A DNA stretch of 64,000 nt from Moorena bouillonii PNG (lineage in GTDB: Bacteria > Cyanobacteriota > Cyanobacteriia > Cyanobacteriales > Coleofasciculaceae), in assembly GCF_001942495.1 (NCBI RefSeq), contig NZ_MKZS01000001.1, positions 7,862,802 through 7,926,801 of the forward strand, written 5' to 3'. The notes under the pieces are model-generated. The model had not been told where the DNA came from, searched no databases, and was given only the letters and a program-made list of their open reading frames with translations. Of the stretch, positions 9,933 through 18,427 are shown one piece after another. The translations under genes and the position numbers were made by a program. Within the stretch, counting starts at the first letter, position 1. Each line of letters starts with the position of its first letter.

Positions 9933-10640
9933 GTGCGATTTGACATTATCACTCTGTTTCCGGATTTCTTCACCTCTCCCCTGAGTTCAGGGCTACTTGG
10001 TAAGGCACTCCTCAAACAAATAGCCGAAGTGCATCTGATCAACCCCCGAGACTTTGCTACTGACAAGCATCGACGAGTTGATGATGAACCCTACGGTGGT
10101 GGGGTGGGAATGTTGATGAAACCAGAGCCGATTTTTGCGGCTGTAGAGTCTTTACCCATTTTACCCCACCGTGATGTCATCTTAATGACTCCCCAGGGGC
10201 AACCGATGAAACAGCAATTGTTCAAAGAATTGGCCACAGGTTATGATCAGCTGGTGATAATTTGTGGACACTACGAAGGTGTGGATGAGCGGGTATTACA
10301 TTTAGTCACCCGAGAGGTATCACTGGGGGATTTTGTCTTAACCTGTGGAGAAATCCCAGCCCTAGCCATGATTAATGGTGTCACCCGGTTGCTACCAGGA
10401 ACAGTAGGCAAAGCCGAATCCCTTAAATTAGAAAGCTTTGAAGCCGGGTTACTGGACTATCCTCAGTACACAAGACCTGCTGAGTTTCGGGGATGGAAGG
10501 TTCCAGAAGTTCTGTTATCAGGACATCATGGGGAAATTGAGCGCTGGCGTAAAGAGCAGCAAATTCAGAGGACTAAAGAACGCCGTCCTGATTTGTTTGA
10601 TCAATCCCTAAATGCAAAGGGAACAGGGAGTAGGGAGTAG
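9933..10640 (+). CDS. trmD: tRNA (guanine37-N1)-methyltransferase
   Basis: A 235-residue SpoU/TrmD trefoil-knot enzyme that makes m1G37 in tRNAs and prevents +1 frameshifting. It begins MRFDIITLFPDFF from a GTG at 9933. It shows the PYGGGVGMLMKPEP block, the knot sequence VIICGHYEGVDERV, and DFVLTCGEIPALAMINGVTRLLPG, with a C-terminal helical domain. The last nine or so codons (NAKGTGSRE) run into a GGGAGTA-type heptamer tract that supplies the stop codon, so the native C-terminus has been replaced or extended by repeat sequence. Function should be unaffected, because the catalytic knot and RRPDL segment are intact. Confidence 0.96.
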   Translation: MRFDIITLFPDFFTSPLSSGLLGKALLKQIAEVHLINPRDFATDKHRRVDDEPYGGGVGMLMKPEPIFAAVESLPILPHRDVILMTPQGQPMKQQLFKELATGYDQLVIICGHYEGVDERVLHLVTREVSLGDFVLTCGEIPALAMINGVTRLLPGTVGKAESLKLESFEAGLLDYPQYTRPAEFRGWKVPEVLLSGHHGEIERWRKEQQIQRTKERRPDLFDQSLNAKGTGSRE

Positions 10641-10935
10641 GGAGTAGGGAATCGGGAGTAGGGAATCGGGAGTAGGGAATCGGGAGTAGAGAATCGGGAG
10701 TAGGGAGTAGGGAATCGTAAGCATTTAGCTTATGGGCTACATCACAGCGTCGTTCGCACAGCGTGGCCAAAGGCCAAAGCCTGTGCCACGATACTTGAGG
10801 TGCCAACGGCTGATAGCTGATAGCTGATAGCTGATAGCTGTTCGCGTAGCGTGCGCGTAGCGCTTAAGCTGATAGCTGATAGCTGTTCGCGTAGCGTGCG
10901 CGTAGCGCTTAAGCTGATAGCTGATAGCTGAATGC
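10617..10935. repeat. Composite repeat field downstream of trmD
   Basis: GGGAGTA/GGGAATC heptamers (10,617-10,716), one reverse copy of the long GGCCACGCTGTG composite unit (10,740-10,800), then two GCTGATAGCTGATAG blocks each joined to GTTCGCGTAGCGTGCGCGTA (10,802-10,932). It fills the whole gap between convergent trmD and the permease gene. Confidence 0.85.
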
Positions 10936-12372
10936 TTACGCTCCTACTAAGGAAAACTTTAAGATAAATACTGTTGCTAAAATCCACATGGCAATAGTCG
11001 TTTCGTGAACTTTACCCTGAAAAGCTTTCAACAGAGGAAAGGTTATTAAACCGACAGCTAAGCCATCAGCAATGGAATAACTTAAAGGCATGATCAAGAT
11101 GGTGAGAAATGAGGGAATTGACTCGGCTGGATCGTCCCAATGGATTTTTCTAACACTTCCGATCATCAACACTCCAACCATGACTAATGCTGGTGCTGTG
11201 GCAAAGCTGGGAATGGCAGATAGAAAGGGAATGAAAACTATCGATAGGGCAAATAAAATGGCAGTAACAACGGCAGTCAAGCCAGTGCGTCCCCCTTCCA
11301 ATAGTCCTGAGGCCGACTCAATATAGGTGGTTACTGTAGAGGTGCCTAAGATTGCCCCAGCAGTAGTACCGATTGCATCTGCCATAAAGGCTCGCGACCC
11401 ATGGGCAAATTCCCCCTTTTGATTGATATAACCTGCTTTGACTCCTAGTCCAGTTAGGGTACCAACGGTATCAAACAGATCCACAAACAGTAGCACAAAT
11501 AGGATACTCAGTAGTTCCCAGATATTGGTCTGAACTACCTGTGACAGACCTACAAATGCCTGACCAAGTAAATCTCCTGGCCATTGGGGTAAGGCAACAA
11601 TTCCTTGTGGCCAAGGGGCTATCCCCAAAATCCATGCCAGTAATGCGGTGGCGAGAATACCCCACAGCAGGGCTCCGGTAATGCGTCGAGCGATCAAGGC
11701 TGAGGTAATTAGAATCCCGACAATGGTTACTAATGTGGCTGGCTCAGTCAAATCTCCCAAGGTAGTGGTAGTTGCCTGAGACTGAGTAATGATACCTGAG
11801 CTATTGAGACCAATATAAGCAATAAATAAACCAATGCCTGTGGTGGTGGCTTGTTTAATGCATTCGGGAATCCCAGTGACAATTTTACGGCGAACTCCAG
11901 TAACCGTCAGCACTATAAAAATTAATCCTTCAATGAAAACCGCAGCCAGAGCAACCCGCCAATCTATGCCTAAACCCAACACTACTGAAAAGGCAAAGTA
12001 GGCATTGAGACCCATGCCTGGTGCTAGGGAAAATGGATATTTGGCATAGAGTCCCATCACTAAGGTTGCCAAAGCAGCTGAAATCCCGGTGGCAATCACT
12101 AATTCCCCAAACAAATCCTTGGGTTGTTGGAGGAAAATGGCATTAGACAAAATATCGGGATTGACCACCAGAATGTATGCCATGGTGACAAAGGTGGTTA
12201 CTCCCGCCAGAATCTCGGTACTAAGTTTGGCTTGGTGTTGATCAAATTGGAAGAATTTAGCGATCGCGTTCGCGCAGCGTCGGCTCTGCCGAAAGCGTGA
12301 CCAAAGGTCAATCCCATTGGTATCTTCCACGACTTTACGGGGTTCAGTGAACGGGTCAGATTCTGGCGTCAT
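10936..12372 (-). CDS. NCS2-family nucleobase (xanthine/guanine/hypoxanthine) permease
   Basis: A 478-residue polytopic inner-membrane protein of the AzgA-like NCS2 group, with about a dozen hydrophobic segments from FVTMAYILVVNPDILS to the C-terminus. Typical motifs are GLNAYFAFSVV, ECIKQATTTGIGLFIAYIGL and the VDLFDTVGTLTGLG signature in the second half. It probably imports purine bases by proton symport; the exact substrate cannot be read. The cytoplasmic N-terminus contains a 48-nt palindromic insert that adds about 16 residues (WSRFRQSRRCAN). Removing it gives NGIAKFFQF, the expected family reading. Start ATG at 12372 opens the only plausible frame. Confidence 0.9.
   Translation of the reverse strand: MTPESDPFTEPRKVVEDTNGIDLWSRFRQSRRCANAIAKFFQFDQHQAKLSTEILAGVTTFVTMAYILVVNPDILSNAIFLQQPKDLFGELVIATGISAALATLVMGLYAKYPFSLAPGMGLNAYFAFSVVLGLGIDWRVALAAVFIEGLIFIVLTVTGVRRKIVTGIPECIKQATTTGIGLFIAYIGLNSSGIITQSQATTTTLGDLTEPATLVTIVGILITSALIARRITGALLWGILATALLAWILGIAPWPQGIVALPQWPGDLLGQAFVGLSQVVQTNIWELLSILFVLLFVDLFDTVGTLTGLGVKAGYINQKGEFAHGSRAFMADAIGTTAGAILGTSTVTTYIESASGLLEGGRTGLTAVVTAILFALSIVFIPFLSAIPSFATAPALVMVGVLMIGSVRKIHWDDPAESIPSFLTILIMPLSYSIADGLAVGLITFPLLKAFQGKVHETTIAMWILATVFILKFSLVGA
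12260..12315. repeat. In-frame 48-nt palindromic insert inside the NCS2 gene
   Basis: On the gene strand the sequence is GGGAT, a 48-nt insert starting TGACCTTTGGTCACGC and ending GCGAACGCGAT, then CGC. Deleting it rebuilds GGGATCGCT and the protein reading GIAKFF. It keeps frame, so the extra residues are translated. Confidence 0.8.
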
Positions 12373-12618
12373 GGCAAGGCAAGGGTAATCAATCTGCTGC
12401 TAGCATAGTAGTTTTTTGCCAAATGCGATCGCGTAATCTAAATCTGTAACCTCGGCGTTGCGTCAGTCTTTGAATGAATAGGAGTAGAGTGGGCATCCTG
12501 CCCGCCCCAAAAGTACGCCGAACAGGCAAGATGCCTATTCCACCTCACTCTTAAAATCATTCCATTATTAAGCAACGCTGTAACCTCTGCTGGCTCCAAT
12601 CCATCCTTTGAGGATAGA
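12373..12618. other. Short intergenic region with an interspersed repeat
   Basis: The stretch 12,487-12,545 (GGGCATCCTGCCCGCC ... GGCAAGATGCCTATTCC) looks like an interspersed repeat with two inverted GGCA/TGCC arms. No gene is supported. Confidence 0.5.
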
Positions 12619-12888
12619 TTAGGGGTTGCCTGAAATAACAAAACGACCAACACATACCACAAAACCGCCAACTGCTGTGATCAAAATGCCGATCAATGTC
12701 CAAATTTGTGCCTTGCTTGAACCGTTTAATTCTTTGAAATCCGTTGCAATCGCGTTTTGCTTGCTCTCTATTTTTCTTAGTGTTTCGTTTATCGTGTTGA
12801 CATCTTTTTGAAGGCTATCTAGCTTTCCCTTTATGTCTTTTAAGACTTCCTCTAAGGAGTAAGTAATTTTTATGGGGGTCTCGCTCAT
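12619..12888 (-). CDS. Small coiled-coil protein with C-terminal membrane anchor
   Basis: An 89-residue protein: a charged heptad-rich segment (residues ~10-55, LKDIKGKLDSLQKDVNTINE onward) followed by one hydrophobic segment (IWTLIGILITAVGGFVVCVG). The plan resembles phage-holin-associated XhlA-like and other cyanobacterial small anchored coiled-coil proteins, but no specific family can be named. The start ATG is embedded in the purine-rich leader GGGTCTCGCTCATG. It stands alone between repeat-rich gaps. Confidence 0.65.
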   Translation of the reverse strand: MSETPIKITYSLEEVLKDIKGKLDSLQKDVNTINETLRKIESKQNAIATDFKELNGSSKAQIWTLIGILITAVGGFVVCVGRFVISGNP

Positions 12889-13362
12889 GGGTTAAATTTC
12901 TATTATAGATATATTTTGCTGATGTCCCCTAGTAGGCAACTAGGGGACTGTCTTTATTATCCACTTTATGCTGACACTGAGTGAAGCCTCTGCAGCTGCT
13001 TTGACTGCATTCCAGGAGGAGCCTCGTAACTATGAATAGCGCTCAGCTTCCCTTCCCCTCACTGCTGACTCCCTTCTTTGTTGCCAAATTTAACTAAATT
13101 TAACAAACCTTAAAATTGACCATCAATCAAATAAAGTATTAAATAAAAAAAATACAGTTAATAACTGTAATAAAGTTAATCATTGATAAATGATTCGCTG
13201 ACAGCTGACGGCTGACAGCTGACGGCTGACAGCTGACGTCATTTTAGACACCCTTGACTTTTGTTGCCAAATCTTGAAATAATAAAATCTGATTGTAGAA
13301 TAGCTTAGAGTTGTTCTGTGATTTTGACTGATTTGGTCTTAATCCTCACATAATTTTTTTCA
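12889..13362. other. Intergenic region upstream of the methyltransferase cluster
   Basis: Contains five alternating GCTGACA/GCTGACG heptamers at 13,198-13,238, a purine/AT-rich block and probably the promoter of the cluster. No open frame with family features. Confidence 0.5.
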
Positions 13363-15141
13363 ATGAAAATCCAGTATAAATCTCTCGAAAACCCTACATC
13401 CTCGGCAAGTGAGCGTCACTCGCCACACCATCAAAAATTTGTCGCTCCGCCACTGGATGATAAGTTTTACGCCGAGAGTTATGAGTTACGCAAGGCAGCT
13501 TCGACCATGACAGTTGCTGCCATTGAGTGGTTCCGCAATAATGTAACAGTATTACTGGAGGGAAGTTATTCACCCTCACACCAAGACGATACCTTATCGG
13601 TACTCAGTATTGGCAGTGGCGAAGGTGATATTGATCTTGAAATCATACAGAGCCTGATTCCCAGGCTTAATCCACGGTGGAAGCAGTTAAACTATGTAGC
13701 ACTTGAACCGAATCCGATCCATCGCGGACGCTTTCTAGAACGGCTCGACCAGGCATCTTTAGGCGAAAATGTAGAGGTGTCGGTGCGTGATGACTATTTT
13801 GAACCCGGTAAGTTTGAAAGCCAACAGAAGTACGATTTGGTTCTGTTGACCCACGTTTTATACTACTTTGACGAGCCTTACCAAGCAATTCAGAGCGCCC
13901 TAACTCAAACCAAGGAAGGCGGACAGGTGGTAATTGTCCACCAAACAGCTACAGGTATCCCTCAAATCCAGCGCGAGCATATGCTGGAAGCAAAAGGTAA
14001 CCAAAATGAGATGTTCACAGCACAGGACATTAGAAATTTACTGGATACTCAATCTCATCAGCATCAGTATCACCATGTCCATGCTCGCCTGGATGTGACG
14101 GAATGCCTCCAAGGCTTGGAAAATGGCGTCAAAATTATGTCATTTTGTATGGAATGCGATTTGCGCCAGCTTCAGGAAGCCAAATTTTTCAAGATTCTCC
14201 AGGGATTTTGGAGGTTGGCTGAGATTGAGGACAGTGGAAAAGCATTTATAAATGAACCGATTGGGGTTTTTGTATTGCCAGCTCCCAGTGTTACTGTTCA
14301 ACAAAGAAGTCCAGAAGACCAAGATCCAGTAATTGATTATTGGCAGTTGGCGCAGCGTTTCGACTGGTCGGGTACTTTCTTATCACAATATCAACGAGGA
14401 AAATCTTCGTCTGATCTCAGATTACTGGATGTTGCCTGTGGCACAGGGCGCTGGTTGGAAGCTTTTAGTCACTATATCCAACTTGATCAAGGAATTGATA
14501 ATGTTGTCTACGATTGCTTAGACCCTTGTGGGAGTTCACTGTCTCAAGCGAGTAAAAAAATTCCTCTTCTTTTCCAGCGAGGTAACCAATATGTTAATAC
14601 AATTCAAGGAGCAAAGCTGGAAAGTAATGCTTACGACCTGTTGTGGTCGATGCACGGCTTTTATATGATTCCACGCCAAGACTTGAAACCTGTGTTGAAA
14701 AAGTGTGCTAGTTTGCTGAATGATACGGGAGTTGGATTTATTGGTTTGGCTACTCGTAAATCTTTCTACGTGGATTTCTACGAGCAATACCTGCAAATTT
14801 TTAAAGATGGAAAAGGCGAAGGATTTACCTCTGCGGAAGATGTGATCGAGAGTTTGGGTGAATGTGGGATTCAGCATCAAGTCCATAGGATATTCTATGA
14901 AGAGCCCATAAAAGCTGATGACTACGCAGCCTTAGAGCATTACATCAAGAATGAGGCAACAGTTAACTGCTTTAACAAGGATAAGGAAGCAGAGCAGTTA
15001 TCTGAATCAAAAAATATTACCTTGGAAGATTTGCTCTCTCATCCGGAGATGGAACGATATCTAAACTCATTGCTCAGAAACTCCGTCTATTACTTTCCTG
15101 AGGAGATCTGGCTGATCTCGTTTAATGGTAGCCAGTGTTAA
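13363..15141 (+). CDS. Fused double SAM-dependent methyltransferase (HNMT-like domain plus class I domain)
   Basis: A 592-residue protein with two Rossmann methyltransferase domains. Domain 1 (~30-305) resembles histamine N-methyltransferase along its length: SAM motif I VLSIGSGEGDIDL (80-92), acidic motif II ALEPN (113-117), THVLYYFDEP (163-172), LDVTECLQG (243-251) and a closing NEPIGVFVLPA. Domain 2 (~325-590) has motif I LLDVACGTGRWLEAF (354-368) and belongs to the broad Methyltransf_25/11 type. Two consecutive methyl transfers to an amine or small acid are a plausible but unproven role. It opens a cluster with aldolase, dehydrogenase, sulfotransferase and aminotransferase genes. The last ~310 nt are copied almost exactly at 17,163-17,478. 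Confidence 0.85.
   Translation: MKIQYKSLENPTSSASERHSPHHQKFVAPPLDDKFYAESYELRKAASTMTVAAIEWFRNNVTVLLEGSYSPSHQDDTLSVLSIGSGEGDIDLEIIQSLIPRLNPRWKQLNYVALEPNPIHRGRFLERLDQASLGENVEVSVRDDYFEPGKFESQQKYDLVLLTHVLYYFDEPYQAIQSALTQTKEGGQVVIVHQTATGIPQIQREHMLEAKGNQNEMFTAQDIRNLLDTQSHQHQYHHVHARLDVTECLQGLENGVKIMSFCMECDLRQLQEAKFFKILQGFWRLAEIEDSGKAFINEPIGVFVLPAPSVTVQQRSPEDQDPVIDYWQLAQRFDWSGTFLSQYQRGKSSSDLRLLDVACGTGRWLEAFSHYIQLDQGIDNVVYDCLDPCGSSLSQASKKIPLLFQRGNQYVNTIQGAKLESNAYDLLWSMHGFYMIPRQDLKPVLKKCASLLNDTGVGFIGLATRKSFYVDFYEQYLQIFKDGKGEGFTSAEDVIESLGECGIQHQVHRIFYEEPIKADDYAALEHYIKNEATVNCFNKDKEAEQLSESKNITLEDLLSHPEMERYLNSLLRNSVYYFPEEIWLISFNGSQC
14815..15130 (+). repeat. Donor copy of the duplicated methyltransferase 3' segment
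   Basis: This stretch (codons ~485 to near the end of the double methyltransferase) is repeated with only scattered substitutions at 17,163-17,478. The shift is a constant 2348 nt. Confidence 0.9.
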
Positions 15142-15278
15142 TCGGTTTCTATTTTTTACCAAAGTAAGGAATGCCTGAATTTTCATTCCTTCAAACATCT
15201 GCTGTACCCAGCCCAGTAGTACAGCAGTCCTGTTTCCTTTGAATACCGATGTGATCACAAAGCAAAAGACATGGAAGT

Positions 15279-16064
15279 ATGAGTGTACAGATAACAAGCT
15301 CTAACATCAGGAATCCGATAGCCAAGTCCTACTCCCAGGATGAACAAAACTTGCGCGAAGACCTTGCTGCTGCTTACCGCTTGGTTCACTACTACGGGAT
15401 GACGGAGACGATCCATAGCCATATTTCAGTACGCATTCAGTCCGAACCAGCTATATTCCTAATCAATCCCTATGGTATGCTGTTCGATGAAATCCGTGCA
15501 TCAGATCTAGTGCGAGTTGATGTCAATGGTAACAAAATCGATGCTACAGACGCTGAAGTAAATCAGGCAGGATTCACCATCCATAGCGCCATTCATTTAG
15601 GTTGTCCTGATGCTCATGCGATCGCCCACACCCATACTGTAAGTGGCATGGCGGTTGCTGCGATGGAAGAGGGTCTGTTGCCACTTAACCAAGCTTCCAT
15701 GGAGTTCTATAATCGTGTTGCCTACCATGACTATGAGGGGATCTCACTCGACCTTGATGAGCGCGATCGCCTGGTTGCATCCCTAGGACAGAAGAACTGT
15801 TTAATCCTGCGGAACCACGGGCTTTTAACTGTGGGTCGAACCGTTGCAGAAGCACTTTACTATATGTACAACCTGAATAAGGCATGCGAGATCCAAGTCA
15901 ATGTGCTAGGTACTAGCACCAAGCCGATCCTGCCATCACCTGAGATTTGTGAACATACAGCCCGCCAGTTTGAGGAGCCAACCTTCTACAACCAGGAGGT
16001 CGCCAGGATATGGGAAGCCAATCGCCGTTTGCTTGACCGGCTCGATCCCTCATATCGTCAGTAA
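15279..16064 (+). CDS. Class II aldolase/adducin-family protein, copy A
   Basis: A 261-residue class II aldolase/adducin domain protein. Metal-binding residues are visible: HTHT with His117 and His119, and RNHG with His180, in the usual AHTHT...NHGLL arrangement. HSH at 46-48 is also conserved with relatives. The family includes L-fuculose-phosphate aldolase, methylthioribulose-1-phosphate dehydratase and various decarboxylases or dehydratases of secondary metabolism, so the reaction cannot be assigned. It follows the methyltransferase by 137 nt on the same strand and has a paralog at 17,497. The phrase DEQNLREDLAAAYRL and much of the C-terminal half are shared between the copies. Confidence 0.85.
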   Translation: MSVQITSSNIRNPIAKSYSQDEQNLREDLAAAYRLVHYYGMTETIHSHISVRIQSEPAIFLINPYGMLFDEIRASDLVRVDVNGNKIDATDAEVNQAGFTIHSAIHLGCPDAHAIAHTHTVSGMAVAAMEEGLLPLNQASMEFYNRVAYHDYEGISLDLDERDRLVASLGQKNCLILRNHGLLTVGRTVAEALYYMYNLNKACEIQVNVLGTSTKPILPSPEICEHTARQFEEPTFYNQEVARIWEANRRLLDRLDPSYRQ

Positions 16065-16075
16065 TAATGGGAACC

Positions 16076-17008
16076 TTAGTAACCTTGTTCACAATTCACC
16101 ACATTCTTCAAAGGAAGACCATCACGAAGGCAACAAATAGCCTCTACAATCGGTTTTGTCCAGTACTCAGAATCAGTTTGAGTTGCTACATGGGGTGTTA
16201 TTGTAATTTGAGGGTGTGACCAAAATGGATGATTTTCATGCAAAGGTTCCCTAGAGAAAACATCCAGACAAGCACCTGAAAGTTGACCTGAATCTAATGC
16301 TTCTAATAAATCTTTTTCTACTAAATGTTGCCCTCGTGCAACATTAATCAAATAACTTCCTTTAGGCATGGCGGAAAATGTTTCACGATTAAGAATCCCT
16401 TCTGTTTTTGGAGTTAAGGGAAGTAAACACACCAGCACTCGACATTTACTCAAGCAAAGTTTTAACTGGTCTGGTCCATGAAAACACTCTATACCATCGA
16501 TGTTCTTTGGTGTCCGACTCCAACCCCGAATCGGGAAACCAAGAGTCTTGAGTTTACCAGCAGCATCTGTTCCAAGCACACCAAGACCTAAAATTCCTAT
16601 AGTACAGGAGCTGGTTTCTGGTAGAGGTAAAGGGTCCCAATGTCCCGCTTTTTGAAATGTTTGATATGTAAATGCTTGTCTGTGAAAACGAAGAACAGCT
16701 AACAAGATGTATTCACTCATTCTTGATGTCACATAAGGTTCAACAATACGAACAATTGGCACATTGTGGGGAAGATGGGGGTCTCGTAAAATCTCTTCGA
16801 CTCCAGCCCCGAAGGAAATAATTCCCTTAAGCTTGGGAAATTTTTCCATTATTCCTAGAGGAGGCTTCCATGTTAAGATTGCTTCTATTTTATCTGGATT
16901 CTCCACTTCTGGCCAGATCTGGACATCGAGATCTGGTATAGTTGCCTTGAGTTCTGTAACCAATAGTTCCAAATTTTCAGCTTCATAAATTATAAGTATT
17001 GAAAACAT
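16076..17008 (-). CDS. D-isomer-specific 2-hydroxyacid dehydrogenase (glyoxylate/hydroxypyruvate reductase A-like)
   Basis: A 310-residue NAD(P)-dependent dehydrogenase of the GhrA type. The dinucleotide fold GILGLGVLGTDAAGKL is followed by NVARGQHLVEKDLLEALDSG (catalytic Arg), CLDVFSREPL (Glu) and ITPHVA (His), the complete triad. I chose the ATG at 17008; the longer frame from 17095 overlaps the duplicated start of the aminotransferase copy on the other strand. It is the only reverse-strand gene in the cluster. Its first 67 nt are also present as a remnant at 19,254-19,320 upstream of the intact aminotransferase, evidence that it once lay, or was copied, there too. Likely substrate is a 2-oxo or 2-hydroxy acid of the cluster pathway. 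Confidence 0.9.
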   Translation of the reverse strand: MFSILIIYEAENLELLVTELKATIPDLDVQIWPEVENPDKIEAILTWKPPLGIMEKFPKLKGIISFGAGVEEILRDPHLPHNVPIVRIVEPYVTSRMSEYILLAVLRFHRQAFTYQTFQKAGHWDPLPLPETSSCTIGILGLGVLGTDAAGKLKTLGFPIRGWSRTPKNIDGIECFHGPDQLKLCLSKCRVLVCLLPLTPKTEGILNRETFSAMPKGSYLINVARGQHLVEKDLLEALDSGQLSGACLDVFSREPLHENHPFWSHPQITITPHVATQTDSEYWTKPIVEAICCLRDGLPLKNVVNCEQGY

Positions 17009-17164
17009 AACTAAAACCCTAAATATGACTACAACAAATCCGAATTTGAATAAATTGTTTGTTTCTGATACCTTCGCCGATATGATTAAAAACAAGCTAA
17101 TGAAGAAGATGGAAGCTCATCAAGCATCCAATCCCCAAAAAGAACTATACATTATGGCCTGGGG
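16942..17164. repeat. Duplicated dehydrogenase-start/aminotransferase-start segment, copy 1
   Basis: Nearly identical to 19,254-19,476 at a constant offset of 2312 nt. It includes the 5' end of the dehydrogenase gene, the divergent promoter gap and the first 47 aminotransferase codons. Confidence 0.9.
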
Positions 17165-17483
17165 CGAAGGATTTACCTCGGCGGAAGATGTGATCGAGAG
17201 TCTGGGTGAATGTGGGATTCAGCATCAAGTCCATAGAATATTCTATGAAGAGCCCATCAAGGCTGATGACTATGCAGCCTTAGAGCATTACATCAAGAAT
17301 GAGGCAACAGTTAACTGCTTTAACAAGGATAAGGAAGCAGAGCAGTTATCTGAATCAAAAAATATTACCTTGGAGGATTTGCTCTCTCATCCGGAGATGG
17401 AACGATACCTAAACTCATTGCTCAGAAACTCTGTCTATTACTTTCCTGAGGAGATTTTGCTGATTTCATTTAATGCTAATTAA
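17025..17483 (+). pseudogene. In-frame chimeric gene: aminotransferase N-terminus joined to methyltransferase C-terminus
   Basis: A 152-residue open frame. Residues 1-47 match the DapL-like aminotransferase start (MTTTNPNLNKLFVSDTFADM...IMAWG). From EGFTSAEDVIESLGECG onward it matches residues 486 to the end of the double methyltransferase. The switch falls at a short shared GG(C/T)GA. The product lacks the aminotransferase active site and the methyltransferase SAM motif, so it should be catalytically dead. It is the expected joint of a tandem duplication of a segment running from the methyltransferase 3' end to the aminotransferase 5' end. It remains open and carries the aminotransferase leader, so it may still be expressed. 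Confidence 0.85.
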
Positions 17484-17496
17484 TTTAGGTGGAACT

Positions 17497-18279
17497 ATGA
17501 ATACAAAAATGAGCACCCTTAAAACCAGGGAAACTTTAACTAAGTCCTACTGTCAGGATGAACAAAACTTGCGCGAAGACCTTGCTGCTGCTTACCGCTT
17601 GATTGACTACTACGGGATGTCAGACATGATCTACGGTCATATTTCCCTGCGCATTAATGAGGAACCACCAATATTTCTCCTAAAACCGCATTATCTATTT
17701 TTCGATGAAGTATGTGCATCAAATTTGGTCGCAGTTGATGGCAATGGTAATAAAATCAACCCTACAGACGCGGACATAAGTCCAGCAGGATTCACTATAC
17801 ACAGCGCCATTCATTTAGAACGTCCTGATGCCAATGTAATCCTACACACCCATAGTGTTAATGGGATGTCAGTTGCTGCTATGAAAGAGGGGCTGTTACC
17901 CCTTGACCAGATATCGATGGCGTTCTACAATCGCATTGCCTACCATGACTACGAGGGGATATCATTTGACCTTGATGAACGCGATCGCATCTTTGCATCG
18001 ATCGGACAAAAGAAATTCTTGATCATGAGAAACCACGGGCTTTTAACTGTGGGTCGAACCGTTGCCGAAGCGTTCTACTATATGTATTATCTCAACAAAG
18101 CCTGCGAGGTTCAAGTCAATGTGCTTCGTTCTGGTGCTAAGCCTAACATTCCACCACCGGAAGTTTGCGAACATACAGCACGCCAGTATGAAGAACCCAG
18201 CTATTACGATGAGATCTTAGGCAACTGGAAAGCCAATCGCCGTTTACTTGATCGGCTCGATCCGTCAGATCGTGAGTAG
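17497..18279 (+). CDS. Class II aldolase/adducin-family protein, copy B
   Basis: A 260-residue paralog of the protein at 15,279. It keeps LHTHS (metal His pair), MRNHGLLTVGRTVAEA and DEQNLREDLAAAYRL, but differs at many positions in the N-terminal half (YGHISLRI, FLLKPHYLFF). I chose the ATG at 17497 (MNTKMSTLKT) because AGGTGGA lies 5-10 nt upstream; an ATG at 17473 overlaps the chimeric gene. Conserved and diverged blocks alternate along the pair, whereas the flanking duplicated segments are almost identical, so the two aldolases have either specialised under selection or come from different sources. Confidence 0.85.
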   Translation: MNTKMSTLKTRETLTKSYCQDEQNLREDLAAAYRLIDYYGMSDMIYGHISLRINEEPPIFLLKPHYLFFDEVCASNLVAVDGNGNKINPTDADISPAGFTIHSAIHLERPDANVILHTHSVNGMSVAAMKEGLLPLDQISMAFYNRIAYHDYEGISFDLDERDRIFASIGQKKFLIMRNHGLLTVGRTVAEAFYYMYYLNKACEVQVNVLRSGAKPNIPPPEVCEHTARQYEEPSYYDEILGNWKANRRLLDRLDPSDRE

Positions 18280-18427
18280 TCGTCTTTCCTCTGTTCACAA
18301 ATTATTTGAAAATAAGCTGTTCAGCATTTAGATTCGGATCCGCAAATTCTCGAAAGGAAACAGGGAAATGGGAAACAGAAGATTCACAATTTAAATGTCG
18401 AATAGCTTACTGTATTAGCGTTTCATT

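Noticed and set aside
10573..10987. Reverse-strand open frames between trmD and the permease gene
   Set aside because: They lie within heptamer and palindrome repeats and overlap two real genes.
12438..12671. 77-codon reverse-strand frame overlapping the small coiled-coil gene
   Set aside because: It crosses an interspersed repeat and overlaps the more convincing 89-residue frame.
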